64,000 bases of DNA from Leisingera coralii (GTDB lineage: Bacteria; Pseudomonadota; Alphaproteobacteria; Rhodobacterales; Rhodobacteraceae), in assembly GCF_049056525.1 (NCBI RefSeq), contig NZ_JBHUPT010000071.1, positions 1 to 64,000 of the forward strand, written 5' to 3'. The notes beneath the pieces were generated by a model. It saw only the letters and a program-made list of their open reading frames with translations. It did not search any database and was not told the origin of the DNA. A program made the translations under genes and the position numbers. Numbering within the stretch: position 1 is the stretch's first letter; each line of letters begins with the position of its first letter. This document shows, piece after piece, positions 24,994 to 32,444 of this stretch.

Positions 24994-26301
24994 GTGATGT
25001 TTACGCACGAAGACCTGTCCAAAATGCAGGCCCAATCTCTCAAGATGCAAAGCTGGATTCGCCAGCAGACCTTCTCCCCCGAAATGGAAAAGACCCTGCG
25101 CCGGTTCTCCTCCTGGGAAGTGGCGGAGCTGATCTTCCGCGTCAACCAGTCGACCCTGCGGGGACGGCTGGCGGCTGACCCCTCGCTGCCGCAGGGCCAT
25201 GTCGAGGAGGAAGGCCGCCAGCGCTGGTATTCGCTGGAGGAGATCAACGAGCTGCGCCGCCGCATCAAGATCAATCGCAAGTCCCTGCTGCCCAAGCGCC
25301 CCGCGGGGAAACGCGCCCTGCGGGTGGCAATCTCCAACTTCAAGGGCGGTGCCGGCAAATCCACCGTTGCCCTGCATTTCGCCCATGCCGCGGCGCTGGA
25401 CGGCTACCGGGTGCTTTGCGTCGACTTCGACCCGCAGGCCACCCTCTCCCACTCCATGGGCCTCAGCGACGTCACCGAGGATTACACCGTCTGGGGCATC
25501 ATGGCCCGCGACCTGGTGCGCGAGACCGAGCGGATGAACGCGTCCCTGCAGGGCGCCGAGTCCGGCACCGCCCTGCCCCAGCGCCAGCTGCCCGACGCGA
25601 TCACCGGCATGGGGCTGCAGGACCTGCGGATCAGCGATTTCGTCAAGCCGACCAGCTGGCCGACCATCGACATCATCCCCTCCTGCGCCAACGCGGCGTT
25701 CGTGGAATTCGCCTCCGCCCAGTACCGGCACCTGAACCCGGAATGGTCGTTCTTCGCCGCGGTCTCCCGCTACCTCGACCAGCTTCCTTCCGAAGACTAC
25801 GACCTGATGATCTTCGACTGCCCGCCCGCCATCGGCTACCAGTCGATGAACGCGGTGTTTGCTGCCGACATGCTTTATATCCCCTCCGGCCCCGGCTATT
25901 GGGAGTATGACTCCACCACCTCCTTCATCGGCCAGCTGTCCGAGGCGCTTGAGGATCTCTCCGCATTTAACGGCGTTGTCCCCGCGGGGACATTTGCACT
26001 GCCCAAGGTATTCCAGGACGTCCGCTTCCTCCTCACCCGTTACGAATCCGGTAACGATTTGCACCGTGCGATGCGTTCGGCATTCATGAAGGTGTTTGAG
26101 GGTAGAATGACCGAGCACCCGATCGAGATGACCCGCGCGGTCGAACAGTCGGGGCGGTTCCTGAGTTCCATCTACGAAATCGACTACCGGGATATGACAC
26201 GCGAAACCTGGCGGCGCGCACGGGGGTCGTTTGACCAGGCCTATGACGAATTCAAGGCCTACGCGCTGGAAGCCTGGGAGAAACTGGAGGATGAGGCATG
26301 A
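24994..26301 (+). CDS. parA: ParA-family partition ATPase
   Basis: 435 residues; GAGGAG before ATG 24994. The N-terminal about 100 residues form a helix-turn-helix region (ELIFRVNQSTLRGRLAADPSLPQG) as in large type Ia ParA/RepA partition proteins that also autoregulate. The ATPase follows: deviant Walker A FKGGAGKST (about 116-124), VDFDPQATLS, and Walker B LMIFDCPPA. Overlaps parB by ATGA. The coding region itself contains one copy of the parS-like palindrome (25977-25992), translated as VPAGT. Confidence 0.93.
   Translation: MMFTHEDLSKMQAQSLKMQSWIRQQTFSPEMEKTLRRFSSWEVAELIFRVNQSTLRGRLAADPSLPQGHVEEEGRQRWYSLEEINELRRRIKINRKSLLPKRPAGKRALRVAISNFKGGAGKSTVALHFAHAAALDGYRVLCVDFDPQATLSHSMGLSDVTEDYTVWGIMARDLVRETERMNASLQGAESGTALPQRQLPDAITGMGLQDLRISDFVKPTSWPTIDIIPSCANAAFVEFASAQYRHLNPEWSFFAAVSRYLDQLPSEDYDLMIFDCPPAIGYQSMNAVFAADMLYIPSGPGYWEYDSTTSFIGQLSEALEDLSAFNGVVPAGTFALPKVFQDVRFLLTRYESGNDLHRAMRSAFMKVFEGRMTEHPIEMTRAVEQSGRFLSSIYEIDYRDMTRETWRRARGSFDQAYDEFKAYALEAWEKLEDEA
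25977..25992. repeat. parS-like palindrome inside parA
   Basis: Perfect TGTCCCCGCGGGGACA within the parA reading frame, read as Val-Pro-Ala-Gly-Thr. Confidence 0.8.
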
Positions 26302-27398
26302 GCAAGCGCAGAGTCTTCGACATCGACTTCACGCCCGACACCGGCAATGTCCCCGCGGGGACAGCACCGGAAAAGCCGGCCGGGAAACCGGCTGAGACCC
26401 GCCGCGGCCCGATGGCCACCGCGATTTCCGAGAACGCCGATGCATTGCGCAACCGGGCGGAGGTCGAGCAGAAAATCCGCGACGAAAACGACCGGCTGGC
26501 GCGGGAATTCGTGCGGCTGAAGAAGCTGGGCCTGGTGGTCGACCGGATCCCGCTCGGCAAGATCCGCATGGACAAGCTGATCCGCGACCGCAGCGACAAG
26601 CGCGACCCGGAGCTGGACGAGCTGAAGGAATCGATCAAGTCGGTGGGCCTGTCCAACCCGATCCGGGTGGAGGAACGCGGCGACGGCACCTATGAGCTGA
26701 TCCAGGGCTACCGCCGGATGCGGGCCTATTTCTCGCTGCTCAGCGAAACCGGCGACGAGAGCTATGCGCATATCCCCGCGGGTTTGGTGGCCAAGGGCGA
26801 CAGCCTGCAGGACCTCTACCGCCGGATGGTGGACGAGAACCTGGTGCGCCGTGACATCTCCTTTGCCGAGATGGCCCAGCTGGCGCTGCGCTATGCTGAG
26901 GACACCCAGACCGGGGCCGAGACCATCGAGGATGCGGTGAATGATCTCTATGCCTCCGCCGGGCGGCAAAAGCGGATCTATATCCGCCATTTCGCCCAGG
27001 TGCTGAGGGCGGTGGGCGACGCGCTGAAATTCCCGGAAGCGATCCCGCGGGCGCTGGGTCTGGACCTGAAGAAACGGCTGGAAGCGGATGCGATGAACGC
27101 CCAGGTGCTGCGCGATGCGCTGGCGCGGGTGCGGCCGGAAACCGAAGAGGCCGAGCTGGAGGTGCTGCGCAGCTTTGCCGAAGGCAAGCGCAAGAACGCG
27201 CCACGCTCCGCCGCCACGCCGCGTCCCGGTGTGGCCAAGACCACATTGCGCTGCACTGTCCCCGCGGGGACAGTCCGCTGCCAGGCGCGTGACGGCAAGA
27301 TCGAGATGGCGATGGAACGCGACTTTTCGGAGATCGACCGGCACAAGCTGGAGGACGCCATCTCCGCCTTTTTTGCGGCCTTGGAAGACCAGGACTGA
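26298..27398 (+). CDS. parB: ParB-family partition protein
   Basis: 366 residues; ATGA overlap with parA. ParB/Spo0J N-domain (about 75-170): LDELKESIKSVGLSNPIRVEERGDGTYELIQGYRRMRAY, the CTP-binding ParB fold, then an HTH-like region (ENLVRRDISFAEMAQLALRYAE). It should bind the many TGTCCCCGCGGGGACA sites around it. Two of those sites are inside its own gene (26348 and 27257, both read VPAGT). The last 47 codons are duplicated in tandem after the stop. Confidence 0.92.
   Translation: MSKRRVFDIDFTPDTGNVPAGTAPEKPAGKPAETRRGPMATAISENADALRNRAEVEQKIRDENDRLAREFVRLKKLGLVVDRIPLGKIRMDKLIRDRSDKRDPELDELKESIKSVGLSNPIRVEERGDGTYELIQGYRRMRAYFSLLSETGDESYAHIPAGLVAKGDSLQDLYRRMVDENLVRRDISFAEMAQLALRYAEDTQTGAETIEDAVNDLYASAGRQKRIYIRHFAQVLRAVGDALKFPEAIPRALGLDLKKRLEADAMNAQVLRDALARVRPETEEAELEVLRSFAEGKRKNAPRSAATPRPGVAKTTLRCTVPAGTVRCQARDGKIEMAMERDFSEIDRHKLEDAISAFFAALEDQD
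26348..26363. repeat. parS-like palindrome at the parB 5' end
   Basis: Perfect TGTCCCCGCGGGGACA about 50 bp into parB, read as Val-Pro-Ala-Gly-Thr. Confidence 0.8.
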
Positions 27399-27550
27399 CC
27401 TGCTGTCCCCGCGGGGACAGTCCGCTGCCAGGCGCGTGACGGCAAGATCGAGATGGCGATGGAACGCGACTTTTCGGAGATCGACCGGCACAAGCTGGAG
27501 GACGCCATCTCCGCCTTTTTTGCGGCCTTGGAAGACCAGGACTGACCTGC
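27257..27550. repeat. perfect 147-bp tandem duplication of the parB 3' end
   Basis: Units 27257-27403 and 27404-27550 appear identical base for base; each starts at a TGTCCCCGCGGGGACA palindrome, and a third palindrome at 27551 closes the second unit. Unit 1 is coding (end of parB and its stop). Unit 2 is downstream of the stop and is an untranslated copy of the last 47 codons. Confidence 0.95.
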
Positions 27551-27585
27551 TGTCCCCGCGGGGACAGTTGCTAAAAACAGCGATG

Positions 27586-27611
27586 GCCCGGCAGAAATGC
27601 CGGGCTTTTTT
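27586..27611 (+). terminator. parAB terminator
   Basis: Stem GCCCGGCA (27586-27593), GAAA loop, TGCCGGGC (27598-27605), then TTTTTT. It lies beyond the duplicated parB end, so the parAB transcript should include the copy. Confidence 0.9.
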
Positions 27612-28191
27612 ATGTCTGATCCGCGTGTTTGAGCCTGTTTTGCGGCGCTGTCCCCGCGGGGACACCTCGGCGGCTTCCAGTGATGGCGGGCGTAATCTGC
27701 AAGCGAGAAGGCTGGGCGGCCCCGATGCGGCGAGTGATCTGCCGGCCGTGGCACGCCGCTGCTTGACCTGTCCCCGCGGGGACAGCGCGGCGAAACACAT
27801 CGGGCAGATGCTGATTGCGGGTTCCCTGCAGCAAGCAATCTCCGCACCGTCGGATGGCTTTCGGGCCGCAGTGCCGGCACGCACCAGCCGCCGATTTCCC
27901 GTCTTGTCCCCGCGGGGACAGATGCGTGGTTGCCGCTGGCAAACCGCAATTTTGCGTTGGCAGCAGAGGTGTCCCCGCGGGGACAGAACCTGAAAACGGC
28001 TGCTCATTTAGCCCGCGGACAGCACTTGCAAGTGCATATCCCGGTCAAAAGCATCGGTGTCCCCGTGGGGGCAACCGGGTCAAACGCACGACGGCAGCGG
28101 GCAGAATTCCTGCCTGTCCCCGCGGGGACAGAACTCCGGCCATTGGCTCCGGAAGGGCGCAATCACCAGTGCAGCACTTGCCGCCAGTTCT

Positions 28192-28214
28192 GTAGGGTGG
28201 GCAATCTGCCCACC
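28192..28214. repeat. short palindromic repeat GTAGGGTGGGCAATCTGCCC, copy 2
   Basis: Same sequence as at 20855-20877 with one arm base changed (GCCCACC). It sits in a spacer of the parS array. Confidence 0.55.
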
Positions 28215-28519
28215 GCACAACGCCTGCAACCCGGCGTGTCCCCGCGGGGACAAGTGGACAGAACGGGCAGGGCAGGGGCGAAAATTTTGACTGTCCCCGC
28301 GGGGACAGGGAGCGGCCACCGGCTGCGATGGGCGGAACCGTGGCCTCCCGCTGCGCTTGGGCGGCGATTCCGCAGCGGAAAATTTGACTGCCAAGCAGCG
28401 CCCCGAAAGCCAATGTGTCCCCGCGGGGACAACCGCTTGAAACCGGCCGGGGATGTTCAAAACATCTGTCTGTCCCCGCGGGGACAGAATGCAAAAACAC
28501 CTGCAAGAGTGGTGCGGTT

Positions 28520-28550
28520 TGAAGCAAAAGACCCGGCGCGGGGCCGGGTC
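28520..28550 (-). terminator. terminator of the YceI-OmpA gene
   Basis: Stem GACCCGGC (28530-28537)/GCCGGGTC (28543-28550); on the minus strand it is followed by TTTTGCTTC, about 65 nt after the gene's stop. Confidence 0.75.
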
Positions 28551-28615
28551 CTGGTTCGATCTATAAAGCTGTCCCCGCGGGGACAGCAGGAGCTTATCCG
28601 GGGATCAGGAGGCGG

Positions 28616-29656
28616 TCAGTTCAGCACCTTGAACTCGATCCGCCTGTTCTTGGCCCGGTTTTGCGCGGTGTTGTTGGGCACCAGCGGCGTGGTCTCGCCA
28701 TAGCCGACGGCCACCAGCCGCTCTGCCGGGATGCCCATCTGCTGCAGATAGCTGTTGACCGCCGCCGCGCGCTTCTCGCTCAATGCCATGTTCCAGGCCG
28801 CCTTGCCCTGGCTGTCGGTATGGCCGCCGACCTCGACAATCATGCCGGGGCAGCGGCGGATGATGTCCGACAGGCTCTCGAGGAAGCCGCGGGAGCTGGT
28901 GTCCAGCCGGGCGGTGGAGGGGGCGAAGTTGACGCTGCGGCTGCGCGACAGGATCTCGAACCGGCCGGTGCAGGCCTCGCGGCTGAAATCGCCGCTGGCC
29001 TCCAGCGCCGCAGAGGCGCCTGCGGTCACTGTCCCCGCCGGGACAGAAGCGGTGCCGGGGGCGGTGCGGTCAAACAGCAGATCCAGGCTCACCAGGCCCA
29101 CGGGGGTGATGGTGACGCCCGCCGCTTCCTCCAGCTTCTCGCGGCCGGGGTTCAGCGCAAAATCCTCCAGCTTGAGAATGACCGGCTGCACGGTGGCCAC
29201 GGCGACCCGGTCCTTGCCCAGCAGTGTTACCGCTACCGGCGCGGTCAGCCGGGCCTCGACCCCATGCAGCGACAGGGTGACCGGCAGCTCGATCTGCTTA
29301 CGCTGCACTGCAGCGAGATCGGCGATCTGATCCGGATCGATGCGGGCGGTGATGGTGGCCTCGGGGTAGGTGAAGGTTTCAAAGAACAGGAACCGCATCC
29401 GCACGTTGCGCAGGTCGATGGAGGTGTCGACGGAATCCAGCGCGATATGGATTTTGGCGTCGCCCTGTTCGGAGATGCTGCCGGAGAAGGCGGCAAAGCG
29501 GCTCGATTCCGCAATGCTGCCTTTTTTAATCGATATAAAGCGGATGGCGGAGGATTCGGCATCCAGCTGCCAGCCGTGCTCAAACGGGCCGGAGGCCATG
29601 GCCGGGCGGAGGAGTAGCAGGAAAACTGTTAATATTGAAAGGGTTAATCGGAGCAT
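28616..29656 (-). CDS. YceI-like / OmpA C-terminal fusion envelope protein
   Basis: 346 residues from ATG 29656 (MLRLTLSILTVFLLLL); the longer open frame upstream lacks a signal sequence. Signal peptide ending PAMASG; a YceI-like lipocalin-type domain (about 25-200; WQLDAESSAIRFISIKKGSIAES, SGSISEQGDAKIHIALDSVDTSIDLRN); then an OmpA/MotB peptidoglycan-binding domain (about 230-346) with VNFAPSTARLD, VEVGGHTDSQG and QNRAKNRRIEF. It should anchor to peptidoglycan and bind an amphiphilic ligand. It contains a diverged parS-like site (29030-29045). It stands apart from the partition genes and next to the caspase/ExbBD module. Confidence 0.8.
   Translation of the reverse strand: MLRLTLSILTVFLLLLRPAMASGPFEHGWQLDAESSAIRFISIKKGSIAESSRFAAFSGSISEQGDAKIHIALDSVDTSIDLRNVRMRFLFFETFTYPEATITARIDPDQIADLAAVQRKQIELPVTLSLHGVEARLTAPVAVTLLGKDRVAVATVQPVILKLEDFALNPGREKLEEAAGVTITPVGLVSLDLLFDRTAPGTASVPAGTVTAGASAALEASGDFSREACTGRFEILSRSRSVNFAPSTARLDTSSRGFLESLSDIIRRCPGMIVEVGGHTDSQGKAAWNMALSEKRAAAVNSYLQQMGIPAERLVAVGYGETTPLVPNNTAQNRAKNRRIEFKVLN
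29030..29045. repeat. diverged parS-like palindrome inside the YceI-OmpA gene
   Basis: TGTCCCCGCCGGGACA, one base off the consensus; the minus-strand reading frame again gives Val-Pro-Ala-Gly-Thr. Outermost member of the site cluster. Confidence 0.6.
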
Positions 29657-29844
29657 GCGCGATCCATTCGGGTTGTCGGACGTGAATTCCCGGCCCGCGG
29701 GCAGGGATGGAAGATACCCCTCCAGTCTAACAGCAGGGTTGCTGCCGGGTGCAAGGGACGCGATAGTTTGGTAACGAAATACCCTTAATAATTGGGAAGC
29801 TGCTGCCGGTGACGGATGCCGGGGCAAGGAAGTGGAGCAGGTGC

Positions 29845-31365
29845 GTGCGAATTTTCGGGATGTGGATCCGGCTGGCTGTGCTGGCCGCCGCGGTGCTGGG
29901 CCTGGCCCGGGCCGCCTGGGCGGAGGAGCGGCTGGCGCTGGTGATCGGCAATTCGGCCTATGGGTCGGTGCAGCCGCTCGACAACCCGGGGCGGGACGCC
30001 CGGCTGATGGCCGAGACGCTGGAGCGGCTGGGCTTTGACGTCACCCTGGCGGTGGATGCGCGGCAGATCGAGATGAAACGCGCCATCGGCCGGTTCGGCC
30101 GCAAGCTGCGCGGGGCAGGGGAGGACGCCACGGGTCTGTTCTACTATGCCGGCCACGGGGTGCAGAGCTTTGGCAGCAACTACCTGCTGCCGGTCGATGT
30201 GGCGCTGGCGGATGCCGCGGATCTCGACCTGATGGCGGTGGAGGCGCAGTCGGTTCTGCGCCAGATGGCCTCTGCCCGCAACCGCACCAATATCGTGATC
30301 CTGGATGCCTGCCGCAACAACCCGTTTGAGGCGGTTGCCGATCTGAACGAAAGCGGCCTGGCGGAGATGAAGGCGCCGACCGGGACCTTCCTGGCCTATG
30401 CCACCGCGCCGGGCGATGTGGCGCTGGACGGGGAGGGGGAGAACAGCCCTTTCACCGAGGCGCTGGCGCGCGAAATCGTGGTGCCGGGGGCGCCGGTGGA
30501 GCAGGTGTTCAAACAGGTGCGCCGGGCGGTGCTGGAGCAGAGCGGCGGCAGCCAGACGCCCTGGGACACGTCTTCGCTGGTCAGTGACTTCACCTTTGCC
30601 GCGGCAGAGCCGGAGGCGGTGATGAGCGCCGCGGAGATCGAGGAGGCGCAGATCTGGCGCTCGGTCGAGGCATCGCGCGATGCGATGCAGATCATGCTGT
30701 TCCTGCGCGGCTATGGCGACGGCAAATATGCCGATGAGGCCCGCGCGCTGCTGGCCAGCCTGATGGAAGAGGAACTGCACGGCGGTACCGGTGCTGCGGT
30801 TGCGGCTGCTCCGGAGGAGCCTGCACCTGCAGCCGCCCCGGCGGCAGCACCGGATGCCGAGACGGCGATGTACCAGGCCGCACAGGGCGATGGCAGCAAG
30901 GCCGCCTATGAGGCCTATCTGATGGCTTACCCGGAGGGCCGGTTTGCGGAAATGGCAGCCGCTGAGATTGCGGCTCTGGCGGCCGGGACAGGCCAGGACC
31001 CGCAGGCAGGCGTGGAGACGCCCCCCGCGGCGGCTGAGCCCGCGCCGGAAGCCGTGAAGCTGGCGGAAAGCGGGCCGATCACCTATGCCAGTCCGCTGGA
31101 CACCGATGCGGCGGCGATTTCCGGCCTGACTCTGGCCGAGGCAGTGACCCGGTCGCCCTCGTTTCCGCCGGTCGAAGGGCTGCCGGAGAGCTATTGGAAG
31201 GACCAGTCCTGCAGCGCCTGCCACCAATGGACGCGGGAGCGGCTGTGCACCCAAGGCAATACCTATCTGAGCCTCAACATGCAGCGCTCGCTGGGCAAGC
31301 AGCACCCCTTTGGCGGCGCGCTGAAACAGGCGCTGAAGAGCTGGGCCGCGGGCGGCTGCCAGTAG
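29845..31365 (+). CDS. secreted caspase-like (peptidase C14) protein
   Basis: 506 residues from GTG 29845 (GGAG 7 nt upstream), giving a clean signal peptide ending AAWAEE; ATG 29860 is an alternative. Caspase-fold domain (about 27-245): LALVIGNSAYGSVQPLDNPGRDA, catalytic His104 in FYYAGHGVQ and Cys156 in ILDACRNNPF. Then an Ala/Pro-rich linker with short repeat-like segments (YEAYLMAYPEGRFAEMAAAEIAAL), and a C-terminal domain with a Cys cluster (CSACHQWTRERLC) and a final GGCQ. It is probably a periplasmic or surface cysteine peptidase, or an inactive signalling homologue. Both catalytic residues are present. Confidence 0.85.
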   Translation: MRIFGMWIRLAVLAAAVLGLARAAWAEERLALVIGNSAYGSVQPLDNPGRDARLMAETLERLGFDVTLAVDARQIEMKRAIGRFGRKLRGAGEDATGLFYYAGHGVQSFGSNYLLPVDVALADAADLDLMAVEAQSVLRQMASARNRTNIVILDACRNNPFEAVADLNESGLAEMKAPTGTFLAYATAPGDVALDGEGENSPFTEALAREIVVPGAPVEQVFKQVRRAVLEQSGGSQTPWDTSSLVSDFTFAAAEPEAVMSAAEIEEAQIWRSVEASRDAMQIMLFLRGYGDGKYADEARALLASLMEEELHGGTGAAVAAAPEEPAPAAAPAAAPDAETAMYQAAQGDGSKAAYEAYLMAYPEGRFAEMAAAEIAALAAGTGQDPQAGVETPPAAAEPAPEAVKLAESGPITYASPLDTDAAAISGLTLAEAVTRSPSFPPVEGLPESYWKDQSCSACHQWTRERLCTQGNTYLSLNMQRSLGKQHPFGGALKQALKSWAAGGCQ

Positions 31366-31623
31366 CGGTCAGCGCGCTTGCCGGAGTAGGGCAGGGGAAT
31401 GCGCCCGCGCAAGCAGGCGCAGCGCAGTGCTGCACACGGCGGTTTTCCCGGTGAGTGGCAGCTATTGGCCTTGGGGCGCGGGGGGCCGCTTGCGGGCTGT
31501 TTGCGCCGGAGCATTTCAGAGGGCGGATTGGCGGGGCTGAATGGCCTGAGGCAGGGAGGTTACTGCTGTCCGGGTGTTTGTGCCTATACTGATGGCATAC
31601 GTACTTTGACTGGTAGGCCTCCC

Positions 31624-32400
31624 ATGAGTTTTCTTTGTAAAAAGTCTCGCCGTTTCAGCGCTGTTTTCGGATCCTTGTGCCTGTCCTGCGCCCTAGCCCT
31701 TCCCGTGCAGGCGGCACGGGACAGGTTCGATCCGTCGGAGCCTTGCGAAACCGTCCTGGTTTACGAGGATGTGGTCGACAAGGTTCTCGTAGGGGCCTGG
31801 GTCTCAGGCTACTTGGCCAAGGCCGAGGGGCGGCTCAGGGTCATGGGGCCGGATGAATTGGGGAATATTCTCAAGGTGCTGCAGAATTTGTGCAGCAGCA
31901 ATCCGGGCGCGCGGTTCAGTGCCCTGGCTGAGCAGATCGCGCAAAAGGCGGCGGCAACTCCGCGGTCACAGGCATCAGTGGCGGGGCGGCAGCTGCTCCG
32001 GCGCTTTTTCGAAGCCGGAGCCGATCATGCGGCGCTGACCGCCAGCCTGAAACCGGCTCCCGGCGATGTGCGCGCGGTTTATTCCGAGCCGCTGGCGAGC
32101 CGGCTGATTGCCTCATACGAACAGCTGTTCCAGCCCGGGGCGGCGATCCGGCCGAAACCGGAGCATGAGGACCTGATCACCATTTTCACCACCACGGGTG
32201 AACTGCGGTCCGGAGCATCTGTGCTGGGCGAGTTTCCCGGCGGCTACAAAAAGGTATTGCCGCATTTCATTGCTGATGTGCCTATCGGGCGGTTCAAGTT
32301 CGTCAAGCCAGGGGAGTCCCGGGGCTTGGCTTTCGACGGCCTGATTTTCGTCAACGGGCGCTGGGTGCTAATGCCGAAACCCTGGCGCGGGCTGGAGTGA
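31624..32400 (+). CDS. secreted protein with HdeA-like N-terminal region
   Basis: 258 residues from ATG 31624; an upstream in-frame extension is not signal-like. Signal peptide ending PVQAA. Residues about 30-110 carry a two-cysteine helical pattern (CETVLVYEDVV, GAWVSGYLAKAEG, LQNLCSSNPGARF) that recalls HdeA/HdeB periplasmic chaperones. The C-terminal half (TTTGELRSGASVLGEFPGG, PIGRFKFVKPGE, GRWVLMPKPWRGL) is unrecognised but ordered. It lies between the caspase gene and the TonB/ExbBD operon. No function is assigned. Confidence 0.6.
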   Translation: MSFLCKKSRRFSAVFGSLCLSCALALPVQAARDRFDPSEPCETVLVYEDVVDKVLVGAWVSGYLAKAEGRLRVMGPDELGNILKVLQNLCSSNPGARFSALAEQIAQKAAATPRSQASVAGRQLLRRFFEAGADHAALTASLKPAPGDVRAVYSEPLASRLIASYEQLFQPGAAIRPKPEHEDLITIFTTTGELRSGASVLGEFPGGYKKVLPHFIADVPIGRFKFVKPGESRGLAFDGLIFVNGRWVLMPKPWRGLE

Positions 32401-32444
32401 GCTGACCCAGCACACAACGGTGCTCCGGCTTGCTGGGGCGAGGG

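Larger units (their letters stand above)
27257..28585. repeat. dense parS-like array, 14 copies of TGTCCCCGCGGGGACA
   Basis: Copies start at 27257, 27404, 27551, 27649, 27769, 27905, 27970, 28058, 28115, 28237, 28292, 28416, 28471 and 28570; all are perfect except 28058 (TGTCCCCGTGGGGGCA). Spacing varies from 55 to 147 bp and spacers are unrelated apart from the parB duplication. From the parB stop (27398) to the next gene (28616) there is no credible gene. The site has the length and TGT...ACA ends of the chromosomal parS TGTTTCACGTGAAACA, so ParB binding is the best explanation. Further copies lie at 24849, 25977, 26348 and, diverged, 29030. Confidence 0.85.

Noticed and set aside
26259..28007. 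Long leftward open frame antisense to parB and the array
   Set aside because: It exists because the palindrome is open in all frames (CPRGD repeats); no domain, start signal or sensible composition.
27257..28585. CRISPR array
   Set aside because: The repeats are 16-bp perfect palindromes with spacing of 55-147 bp, some lie in coding sequence, and no cas genes are nearby. parS-like sites fit better.
27404..28585. The palindromes as transcription terminators
   Set aside because: Most copies have no T-run, and several are inside parA and parB. A true terminator exists separately at 27586-27611.
31203..31260. CSACH as a cytochrome c haem site in the caspase-like protein
   Set aside because: A single CxxCH inside a Cys-rich segment with no Met ligand region and no cytochrome fold around it; disulfide or metal binding is more likely.
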